NCBI GenBank assembly: GCA_036346225.1
Contig: JARFIW010001491.1
Coordinates: 1,116,001 to 1,180,000, forward strand
Direction: 5' to 3'
Source: Platerodrilus igneus
Taxonomy: Eukaryota > Arthropoda > Insecta > Coleoptera > Lycidae
Length of the DNA stretch: 64,000 bases
The position numbers and the translations under genes were made by a program. Positions within the stretch are counted from its first letter, which is position 1. Each line of letters opens with the position of its first letter. Shown here in pieces: positions 44,906-56,830 of the stretch. Under the pieces are notes generated by a model. That model ran no database searches and was not told the origin of the DNA. It saw nothing but the letters and a program-made list of their open reading frames with translations.

Positions 44906-46205
44906 CGACCGCGTGTAAAAATTCGGTGGGGTTGGTGGGAGGATTGAAAATTTTAGATTGACTTGGCGTGAGTAAGGATACGAGCATAACCAAAACCTAA
45001 TATTAAAAAAAAAAAAAAAAAAAAAAGATAATTATACCAAAATGTCCAATATGCACGAGAAACCCCCACTCCATTAATACAATCACTGCCTATCTTCATA
45101 ATTATGTGCGGAAAATCGGGAATAAATAATACCAAATAAACAATAACAAATAAATCATAAACCCTCATTAAATTAAATCAATAAAGTAAACAAGGATAAT
45201 AAAACAGAGTGCAACCGCGCATCCCCCCAGGACTTGAAAGTGAAGTGATAGTGATAGTGATTGTGATCCCCCCCAAAAACATTTAGTGCATACCCACCAG
45301 GACTTTAGCAGTGCACCCCATCCCACCTTTAGAAGTAAGTTACAGACGACCAGATCTTCGGATGCTGGAGAATTTTATTATCGAGGTAAGACTTAAATTG
45401 TGGCGGCTGTACTCGCACAAGCATTGATTTACATTAATTAGTAGTTTTTGAAATAATTTAAGAAGCACGTTTGGTGTGTAAAAGCGCTAGCCGACATAAT
45501 GCTTGTGCGAGTGCACCTGATAAATAGGGTGATGCTTTCGCTATTTTGTGCACTGCTATATGCTTAACGCTTATTAAACATTTATTTATATATTTACATA
45601 ATTATATTTATTTATATTTTATATTTACACTTTATATTTATTTATATATAGCATGTATTATGTGGCTTATTTGTTTTGTTTGACGTTCTGTCGCCATTTT
45701 GGTTGCAGTATATATTTGGGAAGGACGAGCAGAATTGCGAAGATTGTAATCATAATGTAAATCAGTTAGGGAACGATAGGGAAAGCTAGGGATGGATTTA
45801 AATTAGTTAGCTAGATTTGGATAGTTTTAAGACGACCCTTCAGGTCGCACTGGTAAGCAGAACCGGCGTCTGCTATCCGGTATTACGGATCCCTCCCCCT
45901 CTCATTTTTGCTTGTTGATCGGGTACACTCGAAAGTCAGCGCTAGGGATACCATTATTTACAACCCTGTTTTTAGTTTTTGTTTTGTTTTTGTTCCAGTT
46001 TTTGTCAGATTTTTAGGTTTGTTAGATTGTTAGAGTTTGTTAGGTTTGTTAGATTTTTATTTAGTTTTTATTTAGGGTGAATCAATTATGAAGTAAGAAT
46101 AAATTAGGAGCACGACTATTTTTCGCGTTTAAACCCAATGTAGTACCTCCGGGTGGAGCATTGGGGACGTGGCCGCAAGTATAGCGGCCCTAATTCAAAT
46201 TATAA
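44906..46205 (+). other. LINE 3' UTR with internal A tract and terminal hairpin
   Basis: 1.3 kb. An A22 run lies at 45005-45026, only 100 bp after ORF2, but the element continues to 46205 because the target duplication and the second copy (57174-57509) share the later 3' end. GGCCGC at 46171-46176 and GCGGCC at 46184-46189 form a perfect 6-bp stem with a 7-base loop, 16 bp before the 3' end. The second copy keeps it as GGCCGC/GCGGTC with one G-U pair. Confidence 0.7.
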
Positions 46206-46218
46206 TGCTATGGGATCT
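46206..46218. repeat. Target-site duplication of the LINE, right copy
   Basis: TGCTATGGGATCT, identical to 38765-38777. Confidence 0.9.
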
Positions 46219-46950
46219 TGATAACTCTGATTACTTCATCTTTCAATTTCACATAACAATCTTCTTTGAGGGTAATTAGTTTGCTTCCGATTAATGCTTG
46301 GTTATTTTCATCTTGATTGCAGTTGATGGTTGCTATTACTTCTGTTGGGAAAATGGCTATCCATTTGTTATCTGTAACTTTTTGAATTTTCATATTAGTT
46401 ATTTGCACTTGTTTAGTTTCACAGTTTTCGTAATGATTTGAGAATTTTAATAGTTGTACTTCACAAGGACTGTCTTCTTGAATGGTTGTTGTCGTCATCG
46501 ATTGACATAAATATTGGTTTGGTGTTACTTCAGTACATTTTCGTTTGTATAACCATATCTCAGTTCATTTAGGGATAGGAATTTGGTTTTGGGTATGATT
46601 ACTTGGTATGTGCTAGTAACCTTTGTTGGAAAAGCAAATAAATGATAATATTGATAATTGTTACTTTCTACTATCGGGATTTCTATCAAAAATATTATTT
46701 CGTTATTCTTAATGTAGCCTTTTACTATAGCTATCTTTTCAAATATTAGAATGTTCGATTCTGTTACATCAAAAGGTAATTTACTGTTAATTATAAGTGA
46801 TCTAATTCTTATTAATTCGTTTAATAAATCGGTTGGTTCAATAATGCTAGAGTGTAGGGTATTTAATTTTTGAAATGTTAATTGGATTTTGCATACTGCC
46901 TAATTTAATTGGTAGTATACCTGGGTTGTTTTTTATGTCTTCTATTATTA
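46206..46950 (-). pseudogene. env: Errantivirus-like envelope glycoprotein, central part
   Basis: After the integrase end (46948) the minus strand encodes an F-type Env ectodomain region: NNEIIFLIEIPIVESNNYQY near 46700, FAFPTKVTSTYQVIIPKTKF near 46620, then the frame 46498-46208 with conserved cysteines (CEVQLL, NCETKQ, INCNQD and EDCYVKL). This is the pattern of insect errantivirus Env. The N-terminal part with signal peptide and cleavage site is not evident, so env looks 5'-shortened or very degenerate. Frame shifts lie near 46500, and the gene is then cut by the LINE. Confidence 0.65.
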
Positions 46951-49900
46951 CTTGGTTGTCCGTTCTACCTGGGTGGAGGTTGACGGTAAGGGTGATGATT
47001 GTCCATCTGAAATTACAGGGTGTCTTAGGTTTTTTAAATGAATGTACTTTGTTATTTTACCGTTGTCTACTACTGCTATGTTTTTATCTGATATTTTCTT
47101 AATTTTAAATGGTCCTAAATTTCTGGGTGCTGTTTTATGTCGCTTGCTTTGAAAGTTTTTCTCATACACGGTTTGTCCTATTGAAAATTTATTTGAGTCG
47201 GTATTTTTGTTTCGGGTTGTGGTGATACGTTCTTTATCGTTTTCTAATTTATCTTTTACCTTGTCGTAAGTTATTTTTAATTTTTCTTTGTGGTCTTTTG
47301 CATATTGTTGATATACTTCCTTGTTGTAGTGTATGTCATAGGGATTTCGTGAATCTGAATGTCCTAAGGTTAATTCTAAGGGTGTAAAATTTGTTGATGA
47401 GTGAATAGTGTTATTATAGGCGATTAGTGCGTATTACATTAAATTGGTTATATGTTCCTTTTTATAATTTATTCTTAATAATCGAATTTGTTCTAACAGG
47501 GTTAAATGTAATCGTTCAATTAGTCCGTTTGATTCAGGGTGGTTTTCCGTTATGAAATGAATTTTTATTTTGTGTAGTTCTAAAGTGTTTTGAATTGTCT
47601 CATTTTTAAATTCGCTACCATTGTCTAAAGTTATTGATTCGGGTGTTCCGTAAAATGTGAAGTATTGCAAAAATCCTTGGGTCACGTCAATGCTATTTTT
47701 GGATGTGATTGGTATTGCTTGGCCTATTTTTGTAAATGCGTCTACAATCGTTAGATAGTTTTGCGCTTCTACTACTAGAGTATCGGCATGTAGTTTTGAA
47801 ATGGTTTGTCGGTGTTTTGGTTAACATTAAGGGTATCTTTGGCGGTTTCCTATCGTATTTCGCTTTGTCACATAATTCGCATTGGTTAATGAAATCTGTG
47901 GTCAAGTCCTTCATGTCTTTAAAATAATAACGTCTTATGAGTTGTTTTATTGTTTCGTTAATTCCACGATGGTTGGTTTTTCTTCGTGTTGATTTCTAAT
48001 TACATCGTTTATTTCGTCAGGGTCGTCTAGTGTTATTAGTTTTCTAGTACATCTGATGAGTTCAGGTCCAGAGTTGTTGAATAGTTTAATGTATAATTCT
48101 GAAATCTTTGGTATAAATGTTCGGTGTTGAAATAAAAATAAAATCGTTTTTTCTCGGGGGTGTATTCTTTTAGAATTTTAATTATTTGTTCCTCATTGTC
48201 ATCTTTAGTTATTTGAATGTGGTATATTTTTTTATTGTCTACTTTTGTATATTTTACTGGGTTGGGGTTATTTAAAACTTCGGTTATTATAAATTGGTTG
48301 GGTTTCATATCGATTGCCTCGTTTAAAATTTTAATCGCGTTTTTTGGTTCTTCGTTTTGTGTCGAATGTATTGTGTCGATCTCGTCTGGATCTTCCCTTA
48401 TTTCTGCTTCGTCTACGTTTCCTATAATGGATTCCGTTTCTAATGCATTGAGTTGGATTCGGCTTAAAGCGTCTGCGTTGTTGTTATAAATTCCCTTTTT
48501 ATATATAATTTCGTAATCGTACTCTTCGAGTCTGATTCTCCATCTTTGTAATTTGAATTCGGTTCTTTCAGTTTGCATAGCCATACTAGTGGTCTATGAT
48601 CGGTGTATATGTAAAATTTTCTTCCGTATAAATAAGGTCTAAAATATTTTGTTGCCCAAATTATGGCTAATAACTCTTTTCTATAGTGCTATATTTTGTT
48701 CGGTTTCATTTAGGGTTCTGGATGCGTAGCTGATAGGTTTATCGCTACCTACTTTTCCTTGGCTCAATACTGCGCCTAATGCTACATTCGATGCGTCTGT
48801 CGTCAGTATAAATGGTTTTGTAAAGTCTGGGTATTCTAATATAGGGTGATTCGTTAATATGTTTTTAATTTTGTCTACAGCTTTAATAAATTCTGGGGTG
48901 TGTTCAATTTTGTTTCCCTTTTTTAAACAATTTGTCAGGGTTTGGTTATCTGAGCGTAACCTTTAATGAATTTGCGGTAGTAACCACTAAGTCCTAGAAA
49001 TCCTTTAATTTCTTTGGTTGTTTTTGGTAATGGGTAATTTAGAACTGCATTTGTTTTGTCTGGATTTGGCATTACTCCTTGGGGTGTTATTACATGTCCT
49101 AAAAATGATACTTCTTTTGTAAAATTCACTTTTGTCTAATTGTACTTTAAAATGTGCTTGTCTAAGTCTTTCGAATACTTCTTTCAATCTTTCTATGTGT
49201 TCTACCAATGATGTGGAATAAACTATGATGTCGTCAAGGTATACAAGGCATTTCTCATTGTGTATTCCTCGTAGTATATTGTCCATGACTCTCTGGAAAG
49301 TAGCGGGTGCGTTCTTTAGTCCAAATGGCATTCGTTTGTATTCGTAATGTCCTCTAGGTGTGCTGAAGGCTGTTTTGATATGTCTTTTCTTCCATCTCTA
49401 CCTGATGGTATCCTGATGCTAGGTCTAATGTTGTAAAATATTGGCATTTGCCTAATTTGTCTAAAATTTCGGTTATATTTGGTAGTGGATATTTGTCATC
49501 TACCGTTTTTCATTTAACTTTCTATAATCTATTACCATTCTGTACTTTCTCTTTCCGGTTGCGTCTAATTTCTTAGGCACTATTAACACGGGGCTGCTCC
49601 ATGGTGAATTGGAGTGCTGGATTATGTCTTGGTCTAATAGGTCTGCTACTTGTCTGTCAGCTTCTTCTTGGCTTGCATGAGGTAGTCTATATGCTTTTGT
49701 AAAGATTGGTTTATTGTCTGTTAACTCGATATTATGTTTTACTGTGTTGGTGAATGTTAATGGTATTCCTTCGCAATGGAATATGTCGCGGTATTCGAAA
49801 CATAAGTTCTTAATTGCTCTTTCTTCTTCTTGATTGATATCGGTGTTAAAGCGGATGTTAGTTAAATTTTCTCTTAACATTTCGTCATGTTCTATTGGGT

Positions 49901-50530
49901 TGTAATTATTTTCTAAATTCTCGTCTATTTCCATTTCGTTAAAATTTAGTTCTTCTACGTTAATTGGGTCTGTCAATGATAATTCTACGGGATAGTCGTT
50001 TGAATTTAATATTGTTGTGGTTGCATAATTATCTTTTATTTGCACTAAGGCGGTTGGGGTTTCTACTCCTTGTTGAAATGTCATATGATTTATTATTCCT
50101 AAATTTTTGTTAGATTTTACTGGGATTTTATTTTTCTTTCCGTTCGGGGTTCTATAGTGTATTTTTGTTCAATTTGTGTGTTTTGAAATTTAATTGGGAT
50201 TTTTCCGTATTTTGTCCTTAATAAGCGATTTTTAATGTCAATGTTGGCTCCTAATTTTCTTAGAAGGTCCATTCCGATTAATCCGTCATATTTATCGTTA
50301 AATTCGAATACACAAAATTTATGTTTCATTTTAACATTAAATGTTCTCGGTAAGGGTATATTTGCTACGAATTGGTGTAGTGTCGTTTGATGAGCTGTTT
50401 TAATTTTAAATGGTTCTCTTTCTACATAATCTAAATAATGTTTTTGTACGGTTCTGGGGCTAATTAATGTTTTTGATGATCCAGTGTCGATTAATAGTTT
50501 GAATTTGGCGTGGGGTATTTCTATGTATGG
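46948..50530 (-). pseudogene. pol: Errantivirus-like pol: protease, reverse transcriptase, RNase H, integrase
   Basis: On the minus strand the order is protease (KLLIDTGSSKTLISP at about 50490, then YDGLIGMDLLRKLGANIDI), RT (SNSPWSSPVLIVPKK and YRMVIDYRKLNEK near 49520, [20 protein letters not shown] near 49310, [11 protein letters not shown] near 49220 and [11 protein letters not shown] near 49100), RNase H (48480-48930, with [13 protein letters not shown] and TDHRPLVWL in shifted frames, then [18 protein letters not shown]) and integrase (a zinc region with NHRGINETIKQL and CELCDKAKYDRK, the catalytic VDAF, ITLDNGSEF, and the Glu in NHPESNGLIERLH). The C-terminal RNLGPFKIKKI ends at 46948. 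The RT catalytic DD and the integrase acidic residues are present. Breaks are mostly one-base shifts (near 49498, 49330, 49130, 48935, 48585, 48035 and 47690). Confidence 0.85.
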
Positions 50531-50562
50531 TAATACTAAGTGATTTATGTTATTTAAGTTTA

Positions 50563-51745
50563 TTAAGTTTGGTTGTCTATGAATGGGTCGATTTGAAAAT
50601 TTGAATTCGAGTTTTCTTCGTCGTACTCCTCGTAAGTTTCGTATTGTTCGTCACGTTCATAAGTTTCTGCATGGTTTGATTCATTGTTCGTAGGTGTCTC
50701 AATGTAATTATTCTGGTCAGTGTCAAATTTTTCTATTTCTTGATGAAATAATTCTTCCGATGTAAAATTACGTTTCTGATGAGGGTTTGGCCGGATATGT
50801 GTTATTTTTGTGTTTTGTCTGGTGTTACCAGATGAGGTATCCATTGGTGTTGGTTTGTAATAATTGTTAGGGTTGTTATGAGTATTAGTCATTGGTGTAT
50901 TTCTATTGGGGTTTGCGTTGAATACTGGTCTTTGTTGGTTTAAGTATTGATTAAATCTTGGTTGGAATGCTGGTTTCGTAAAAGTTGGGTTAAATGTTGG
51001 TTTTGAAAAATGTTTATATTGATTATTAAAATTGGTATTGTTAAAACTTGGGTTGTTACTTTGCGGTTGATTTGTTTGTGCGTTAAAGGGTGTGAATTTT
51101 GTTGAGGATTGTTTGTCTTGTGGCTTGTATGGTTTTACTGGTGAGTAACTTTTATTCGCGTTGGGATTGTATAGTCTGTTGCGGTAATACATTACATTTT
51201 CTTCTTCTATTACTAGGCTCATAGCTTCTTCTAGATTTTGGGGTCGTTGGAATCTGATTTTATCCGATAGTCGTTCTGGTAAAGCGTTTATGTATGTGTC
51301 TAGTGCCATTTCGTCATACATTTTGTTTTAAATGTCTAACGTTTTGATCGGTTTCTTCGATTTTTAATTTTGTTAAAATTAAACTTCTCACGTCTTGGCA
51401 TTTCATTCCGAATTGGTAGGGGGATTGATTGTGTTCCATTCTAAGGTTTATTAGGTCTCGTACCAGGCATTTTATATTACGTTGGTCCCCAAAATATGCA
51501 ATTAGTAGTTGTTTAAACTCCTGCCATTCCTGTAAATCGTCCCTACTGGCGATTAAGGTTAGTGCCCTTCCGGTTAGTTTACTTATTACCAAGCGTATAA
51601 GCAATGAATTTCTTGCGTCATCTCCGGGTTTGTAGAAGGATTTTAGGAACATTTCAGATGCTCCAATGAAATTTGAGAGATGGGCTTCCGTGCCATCAAA
51701 TATCTGGATTGTCTCCAAATAGAGTCGCAAGTCTGTGTTACTCAT
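50563..51745 (-). pseudogene. gag: Errantivirus-like gag, one frame shift
   Basis: Two overlapping frames, 51745-51314 (MSNTDLRLYLETIQIFDGTE..., 143 residues) and 51321-50563 (252 residues). The first has EMFLKSFYKPGD and RNIKCLVRDLINLRMEHNQS; the second continues ALDTYINALPERLSDKIRF and EAMSLVIEEENVMYYRNRL, as in gag of gypsy/17.6-type elements, then a long Asn/Pro/Gln-rich tail without a zinc knuckle, also typical of errantiviruses. The two frames meet in a TTTAAAACAAAATG stretch, where a single-base length change would explain the break. The start lies about 1.9 kb after the 5' LTR. Confidence 0.8.
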
Positions 51746-53668
51746 GTTGGTTAAGGTTGTTTTCGATTTTGGGAAATTTCAAAAAAAAAATTTTTATTAT
51801 TATTATTTTTTTTTTGAATTGAGGTTTATTTCGTTATTTATATTGTTACTTTTGCTTCGGATTTATTAATTTTCCGTTTGGGTTGTAAAATTTCAAATTT
51901 TGTAGAAATTGGGGTTGGTTTTGTTATTTGTAGCGTTAATTATGCTTGGGATGTATTAATTTTTCTTTTGGATTGAATAATTTTGAATCTTGTAAAAATT
52001 AGGGTTGATTTAGCTATTTGAAACGTTAACCTTGGTTTTGGTTTGTTAATTTTTCCTTTAGATTAGGATAATTTCAAATTTTGTAAAGATTGAGGTTTAT
52101 TTTGCTCTTTTCGGCGTTATTTTTAGTTTGGAATTTTTAATTTTCAGTTTGGATTGGGTGGATAAAAATTTGGTAAAGGTTGAGGTTTATTTTGCTATTT
52201 TCGGCGTTATTTTTAGTTTGGAATTGTTAATTTTCAGTTTAGATTGTGGAAATAAAAATTTACACAGTGCGGATGTACTTGTGAGATTTATACTCAATAC
52301 CGTAGTCTTGGATTTGCTTGTTTTTATGCAGCTTTTAATTTGTCTTATATTCTAAATATAACTTGAGGTTAATTGCTCCTGTACTCTATTGTCGCAATTT
52401 AAATACTTAAGTTGTAGTTTTTGTTATTTAATCACGTACGTTGAGGTAATTGCACTTACAGGTGTTATTTTCAGTTTATAGGAATTACTAATTTACTTGC
52501 TAATGCTTTTGCATAAAGTGTTACTCTAGTTTTATTCTTAGATATCTCGGTGTTCACGACTTGAAATTGAACTCTTCGTTACGTGCGTTTTCAGGTTTAC
52601 AATTACGAGCGTATGATAACGTTTAGCGTTATTCTGTATTCGTATTGGAATAATGCACTTTATAAATGCTGATTAATTAATTGAAAGACGTTTAGATTTT
52701 ATACCGTGTTTGTTGCAATTGTGCACGCTTTTATGGATTAATTACTTGTAGGTATTAAATGCAAGAACTGCGTTGCTTTATTATGTCGTGATGAGTTTAT
52801 TACTTATGATGCAAATTGAAATTATACTTTAGTACTGTGCAAAAGATCCTGAAAGCTATTTCTTTAAGGTAATAATGATATTGCGTTCGCAGACTTCGCT
52901 TATCTTAGGTGAGGTTTTGGGTTACGGTAGTTTTAAATTACCGTAGTTTCAATTATTGCAGAGTGTTTTTTGCTGTGATTTATTCAGTATTATAGAGGTC
53001 AATGGTTTAATCAATCGTTCCGTGGTTGCTTTTGAAGAATTAACTTTAGCTTTGAAATTAATTTCGCGTTCTGTGTTTTATTTTATCGGATTGAAAACGT
53101 GCTTTTGAATCGCACTGGTTAATGTTTCTTATTTTGGTGTTAGTGAATGTGCGCCTGTTTATTTTTGGATTATTTTGAGTTCGTTCTATTTAATTGTGGT
53201 AAGAATCTCTTAAATATCAAGTTTCATTTGCTTTTTAAAGAAAGTCTCTTTTAAAATTCAAGTCTCATTTGCTTTTTAAAGAAAAATATCTCTTTAACAT
53301 TCGTCTCATAAAATGTTTTACAGTCTCGTTTTGAAAATAATTCACTTTGTAACTATTTTCAAAAAAATATTTATAAAATAAATTCATAAAACAATAATAA
53401 TAAAATAATAATACTAGCATATATCAATTATAGTTTTTGGTTTAAAAAAAGGTATGGAAATGAACTTACATTAATTTCATCTGTTTCTTTGGTGGGTTCG
53501 ATCGATTCTGTATCTTGTCCACCTTGGTTTGTTTGTTGGCCTTAGACGATTCTTTTCTGCGTCCAACTTGGTTTGGGTTCTGCCAAAATTTCGAATTAAA
53601 ATTCTTGGTCACCAATCTTCCGATTTTTGGATTTTCAGTGCCCTTTTGACATCCGTTACGACTGCGCC
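51746..53668 (-). other. Errantivirus 5' leader with a ~90-bp tandem repeat
   Basis: A long untranslated leader between the 5' LTR and gag. At 51818-52265 five copies of a 90-92-bp unit occur, each containing a GAGGTTTATTT or GGGTTGATTT start, a GCGTTA core and a TTAATTTTC block; units 4 and 5 are the most alike. In Drosophila gypsy the insulator occupies the same place and is also a degenerate repeat array, but I see no clear Su(Hw)-type core here. The rest is AT-rich with no coding frame. Confidence 0.7.
53651..53668 (-). promoter_or_regulatory. Primer-binding site of the errantivirus-like element
   Basis: Directly after the 5' LTR the minus strand reads GGCGCAGTCGTAACGGAT. GGCGCAGTCG resembles the tRNA-Ser-type site of the 17.6/297 group as I recall it; it is not the tRNA-Lys site used by the neighbouring Ty3/Gypsy family. 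Confidence 0.5.
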
Positions 53669-54215
53669 AGTTAAAGTTCGGGCCTTTGGAGCTGTGTTTT
53701 TAAAAACGTTGATACTTTAACAAAATTTATTTAATATAATTTGTACATAATAACTTTATAAAAAATTAATTAATTGTACTGGGCGAGTAGTCTAGGTAGA
53801 CAACAATGCAAAAGTTGTAATACGCAGACTGACTCGATTGAGTAGCTCAAACAACGAAGTATGGAGTTTGAAGACTGACTGCCGGTCCTTGAGCTCCCGG
53901 GCTTTTATAACAACCTGCCCCTCACACGGCTTGTGGGAACTTGCAGATCTCATGTCTGCTTTACACTTTGTTACAATGTATCAATCTTAATTCTAAGTAA
54001 CTGCGGTATGTTGACCGCCTGTGACCTGCCACCTGCAGTATCACTGCCCTCACGGATGCAAAGTTGCATTCTGTTCTCATGAACTGTCGATAACCTCTCT
54101 GGGTTATCCTTGTGTTACAATGTTGCATTGAACTTATACTTTATTTAACAATTTCTAATAATTCCTATTAGATTCAATATATCAATATATATAGGTAATT
54201 GGGGGATACATAACT
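53669..54215 (-). repeat. 5' LTR of errantivirus-like Gypsy element
   Basis: 547 bp, nearly identical to 37792-38339. It is followed by CGCT (54216-54219), matching CGCT at 37788-37791, a 4-bp target duplication. Promoter elements were not resolved. Confidence 0.9.
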
Positions 54216-54219
54216 CGCT

Positions 54220-55559
54220 TTAAACCGCGAATTCTTACAGTTTAAAAACGCAATTCTTACAGTTAAAAAGTTCATAGATACATCGCGCAAGCGCGAAATA
54301 AGCGACGTCACGGGCGGTTGGTAGCGCTAATCTTATACAGATTTGCGCGCCCATCTATCAATTACGTCACCAATGCACAAATTATATTACGCAATAATCG
54401 GAAATGTAAATTTAAGACAATAGTTCATATCAGCAAACAAATTAAACAATGGACTACTTACATCAGAAATCCGAACGTCCTGCGGGGTTGAGCTAAAGTT
54501 GGCCTCTATTAAAGTCCATCTGGGCTCCATCCCGGAGGGATTAAAGATGGTGACTGATCCGGTGCTGTTAGCGGAGCATGGACATCCGGCTCGTCTAGGG
54601 TCGTGGAGTACGGTTCGCCAACGGCTGCAAATTTATTCCTACCTATGTAGGGAATGGACAGGAATACCAGGTATAAGGGCGACAAACAGATAATTAGGCA
54701 AGGGAATCTACATAGATAAAGCTAAAGGCACGATACGATACCTCAAACGTCCACTCCACTCGAAGGTTCAGGCAAAAAAGCCACGTTAAAGCGTCTAAAA
54801 GAAACTTCAACCCACTTTTTTGTCTTTTACGCGTCGGCGCGAAGTTATTCGTCCAACCCACTTTTGACGTGACGGAAATACGCGCACCGCGTCTTTTAAA
54901 TTTGTGGCGCGAAACTTCCGCACATCAAAATTAACCTAAAAACAATGTTTAAGGGCCAATTTATTGGCACGTAACAAAACACAGATTTTCTTAAATATTT
55001 CGTCCAATAACAATCGGCACAATCGATACCTGTTTAACAATTTTGCATATTTTCTAGTATACATGGAAACATATATGAAAACTATGAGTTATTACAAAAT
55101 GTCAAACTCGGGAATTCAAACATTACTTTCACAAAACATCCTCAGCTAGCTGATGCCCAACTTTAGTAACCATGCTACCAAGCATTACAAAATAATATGA
55201 GAATCCCACTGACCTTTCACTTGACCAAGAGCAACCAAAATAGATCAAGTACACTCTGAGTCAAATAACCAAGATTAATCTATTTCAGACTTCTATCCTT
55301 ATCATGAGCAACCATTGCTCATGCAACCCCCTCATTGCAAGGACTTATACTTAATCCTTTATAGGGAACAAACAAATTGATGTAAACGTAATACGTTCAC
55401 TTAATATTAGTTATCCTAAACCTAAAACTAAGTAATATGCTAATACTTATAACTCTCTTCGCGAACATGCAACTCCTAAAATTCATGAACCAAAAACATA
55501 ACCTATTACGACTAAAGTTTGACGACTAACAAACTAGTTAATCACACGACAACCCATGT
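54220..55559. other. Region between the errantivirus and the minus-strand Ty3/Gypsy pol end
   Basis: No gene recognised. 54480-54700 is richer in GC and holds a 64-codon plus-strand frame (MASIKVHLGSIPEGLKMVTD...) that I cannot relate to a family. 54780-54900 contains two copies of a CAACCCACTTTT...GACG / CGCGTC-like phrase. A 3' LTR for the minus-strand element would be expected here but was not found. Confidence 0.45.
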
Positions 55560-56830
55560 CTTAATCGACTACTAATTATAATATAACTTAATTTTTGATG
55601 TCATTTTCATCATCACTATCGCATCTAAAGCAGAATAGGGCTTGAGATCTTTCACATGCCATCTGCCCGCTTTCGAATCATCTACATTACACTACTCATA
55701 TACCAAACTCGAGATCTTTTTTCGAATCGTACACAACACAAATTTAGGTGCATGTTTGGCAGTAAACTTTTCACTTGCACTTGACAGTATTTTATTTACC
55801 CTCCAAACTTTATCACCAACTTCAAACGACAACTGGCTACGCATAAATTATATAGACGACTTGACTTTTCATAAGCTAAATTCAGCTTAGCACGTACCTC
55901 TTTAAAAATTTCACTGAGACCTTGACGATCTGCGACATACAATGGCCTACTGCCTGAACAAACTTATATGTCATTTAACAATTCACATTCTTTACCATAG
56001 AATTTGCCACTAATCGGAACACTACTGCCAAAGACTAGAAAATTTGGAGAATATTCTGTAGATTGGTGTTTTGCTGAATTTACGGCATACTGAATTTGTG
56101 GTAATTTCATATCCCATGTATTATGTTCAAGAACATATGAACGAATGGCATTACTAACTGTCTTGTTGATTCTTTCTACAAAGTTGCACTGAGGAGAATA
56201 AACAGCGGTCAACTAAATTTTTCATCTTTCATATTTCTCGCAAAGTGTTTTAAAAATCCCACCTTCAACTGAGGTCCGTTGTCGCATATAATATATTGCG
56301 GCGCTCCAAATACAAGAAAAACTCTTTCTTCTGTAACACGTTTCATAACATAAGCTTTAGCACTACGTAATGGATACAAAATTGTATATTTAGAGAACCA
56401 ATTTCCCACTAGCAATAACCAGGTATACCCAAGTTTAGAACGGACCCATGAGATCAATGGGTATGATCTGGAATGGAAATTTCACTAATTTCTCATTTCC
56501 CATAGACCCAAGTGGAGCAGCATTTGATGCTTTTTGAGCACCACAAGTCAAACATTTACGATAAAACATTAATACGTCCAGATTCATCTTAGACCAGTAA
56601 TATTGTTCTTGAATTCTAGACATACTCTTAGCAAAACCAAAATGTCCTGCACCTGAGGGATTATGACAGGAACGAATTATAGTATGTCATTGTGCTTTAG
56701 GCACTAAATACTTCCACTCAACAAGATTTGATGGCAAAGGTAATTTGGATGGGAGAAACTTAAAGACAACGTTATTTCCTACCTTAAATTGAGGATACTT
56801 TTCTGAGGAGGTTAGAATATTTAATTAAAT
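55560..56830 (-). pseudogene. pol: Ty3/Gypsy integrase and pol C-terminus
   Basis: Minus strand from about 56830: HNPSGAGHFG (zinc His region) and RIQEQYYWSKMNLDVLMFYR with KCLTCGAQKAS (CxxC), then IIPIDLMGPF and WLLLVGNWFSKYTILYPLR (first catalytic Asp is in the IDLMG segment), GAPQYIICDNGPQL (second Asp) and YSPQCNFVERINKTV (Glu). After shifts the C-terminal domain reads FEVGDKVWRVNKILSSASEK and ends GRWHVKDLKPYS near 55640, a C-terminus found in several insect Gypsy lineages. Frame breaks lie near 56440, 56210, 55963 and 55840. The element is non-functional. Confidence 0.8.

Larger units (their letters stand above)
38778..46205 (+). mobile_element. I-group (R1/LOA-like) LINE with RNase H, nested in env
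   Basis: A 7.43-kb non-LTR retrotransposon with an exact 13-bp target duplication. The order is a ~1.1-kb 5' UTR (38778-39895), ORF1 with CCHC knuckles, ORF2 with APE endonuclease, RT, RNase H and a C-terminal Cys/His motif, then a 1.3-kb 3' UTR ending AATTCAAATTATAA with no terminal poly(A). RNase H and the C-terminal CxCG...HVLFDCP motif place it in the I/R1/LOA group; the exact clade is not settled. A second, 5'-truncated copy with the same 3' end lies at 57174-57509. Both ORFs have many frame shifts although the host element is young. Confidence 0.85.

Noticed and set aside
54499..54693. 64-codon frame MASIKVHLGSIPEGLK...
   Set aside because: It lies in a GC-richer block and starts plausibly, but has no recognisable domain, no upstream signal and no second copy; left unassigned.
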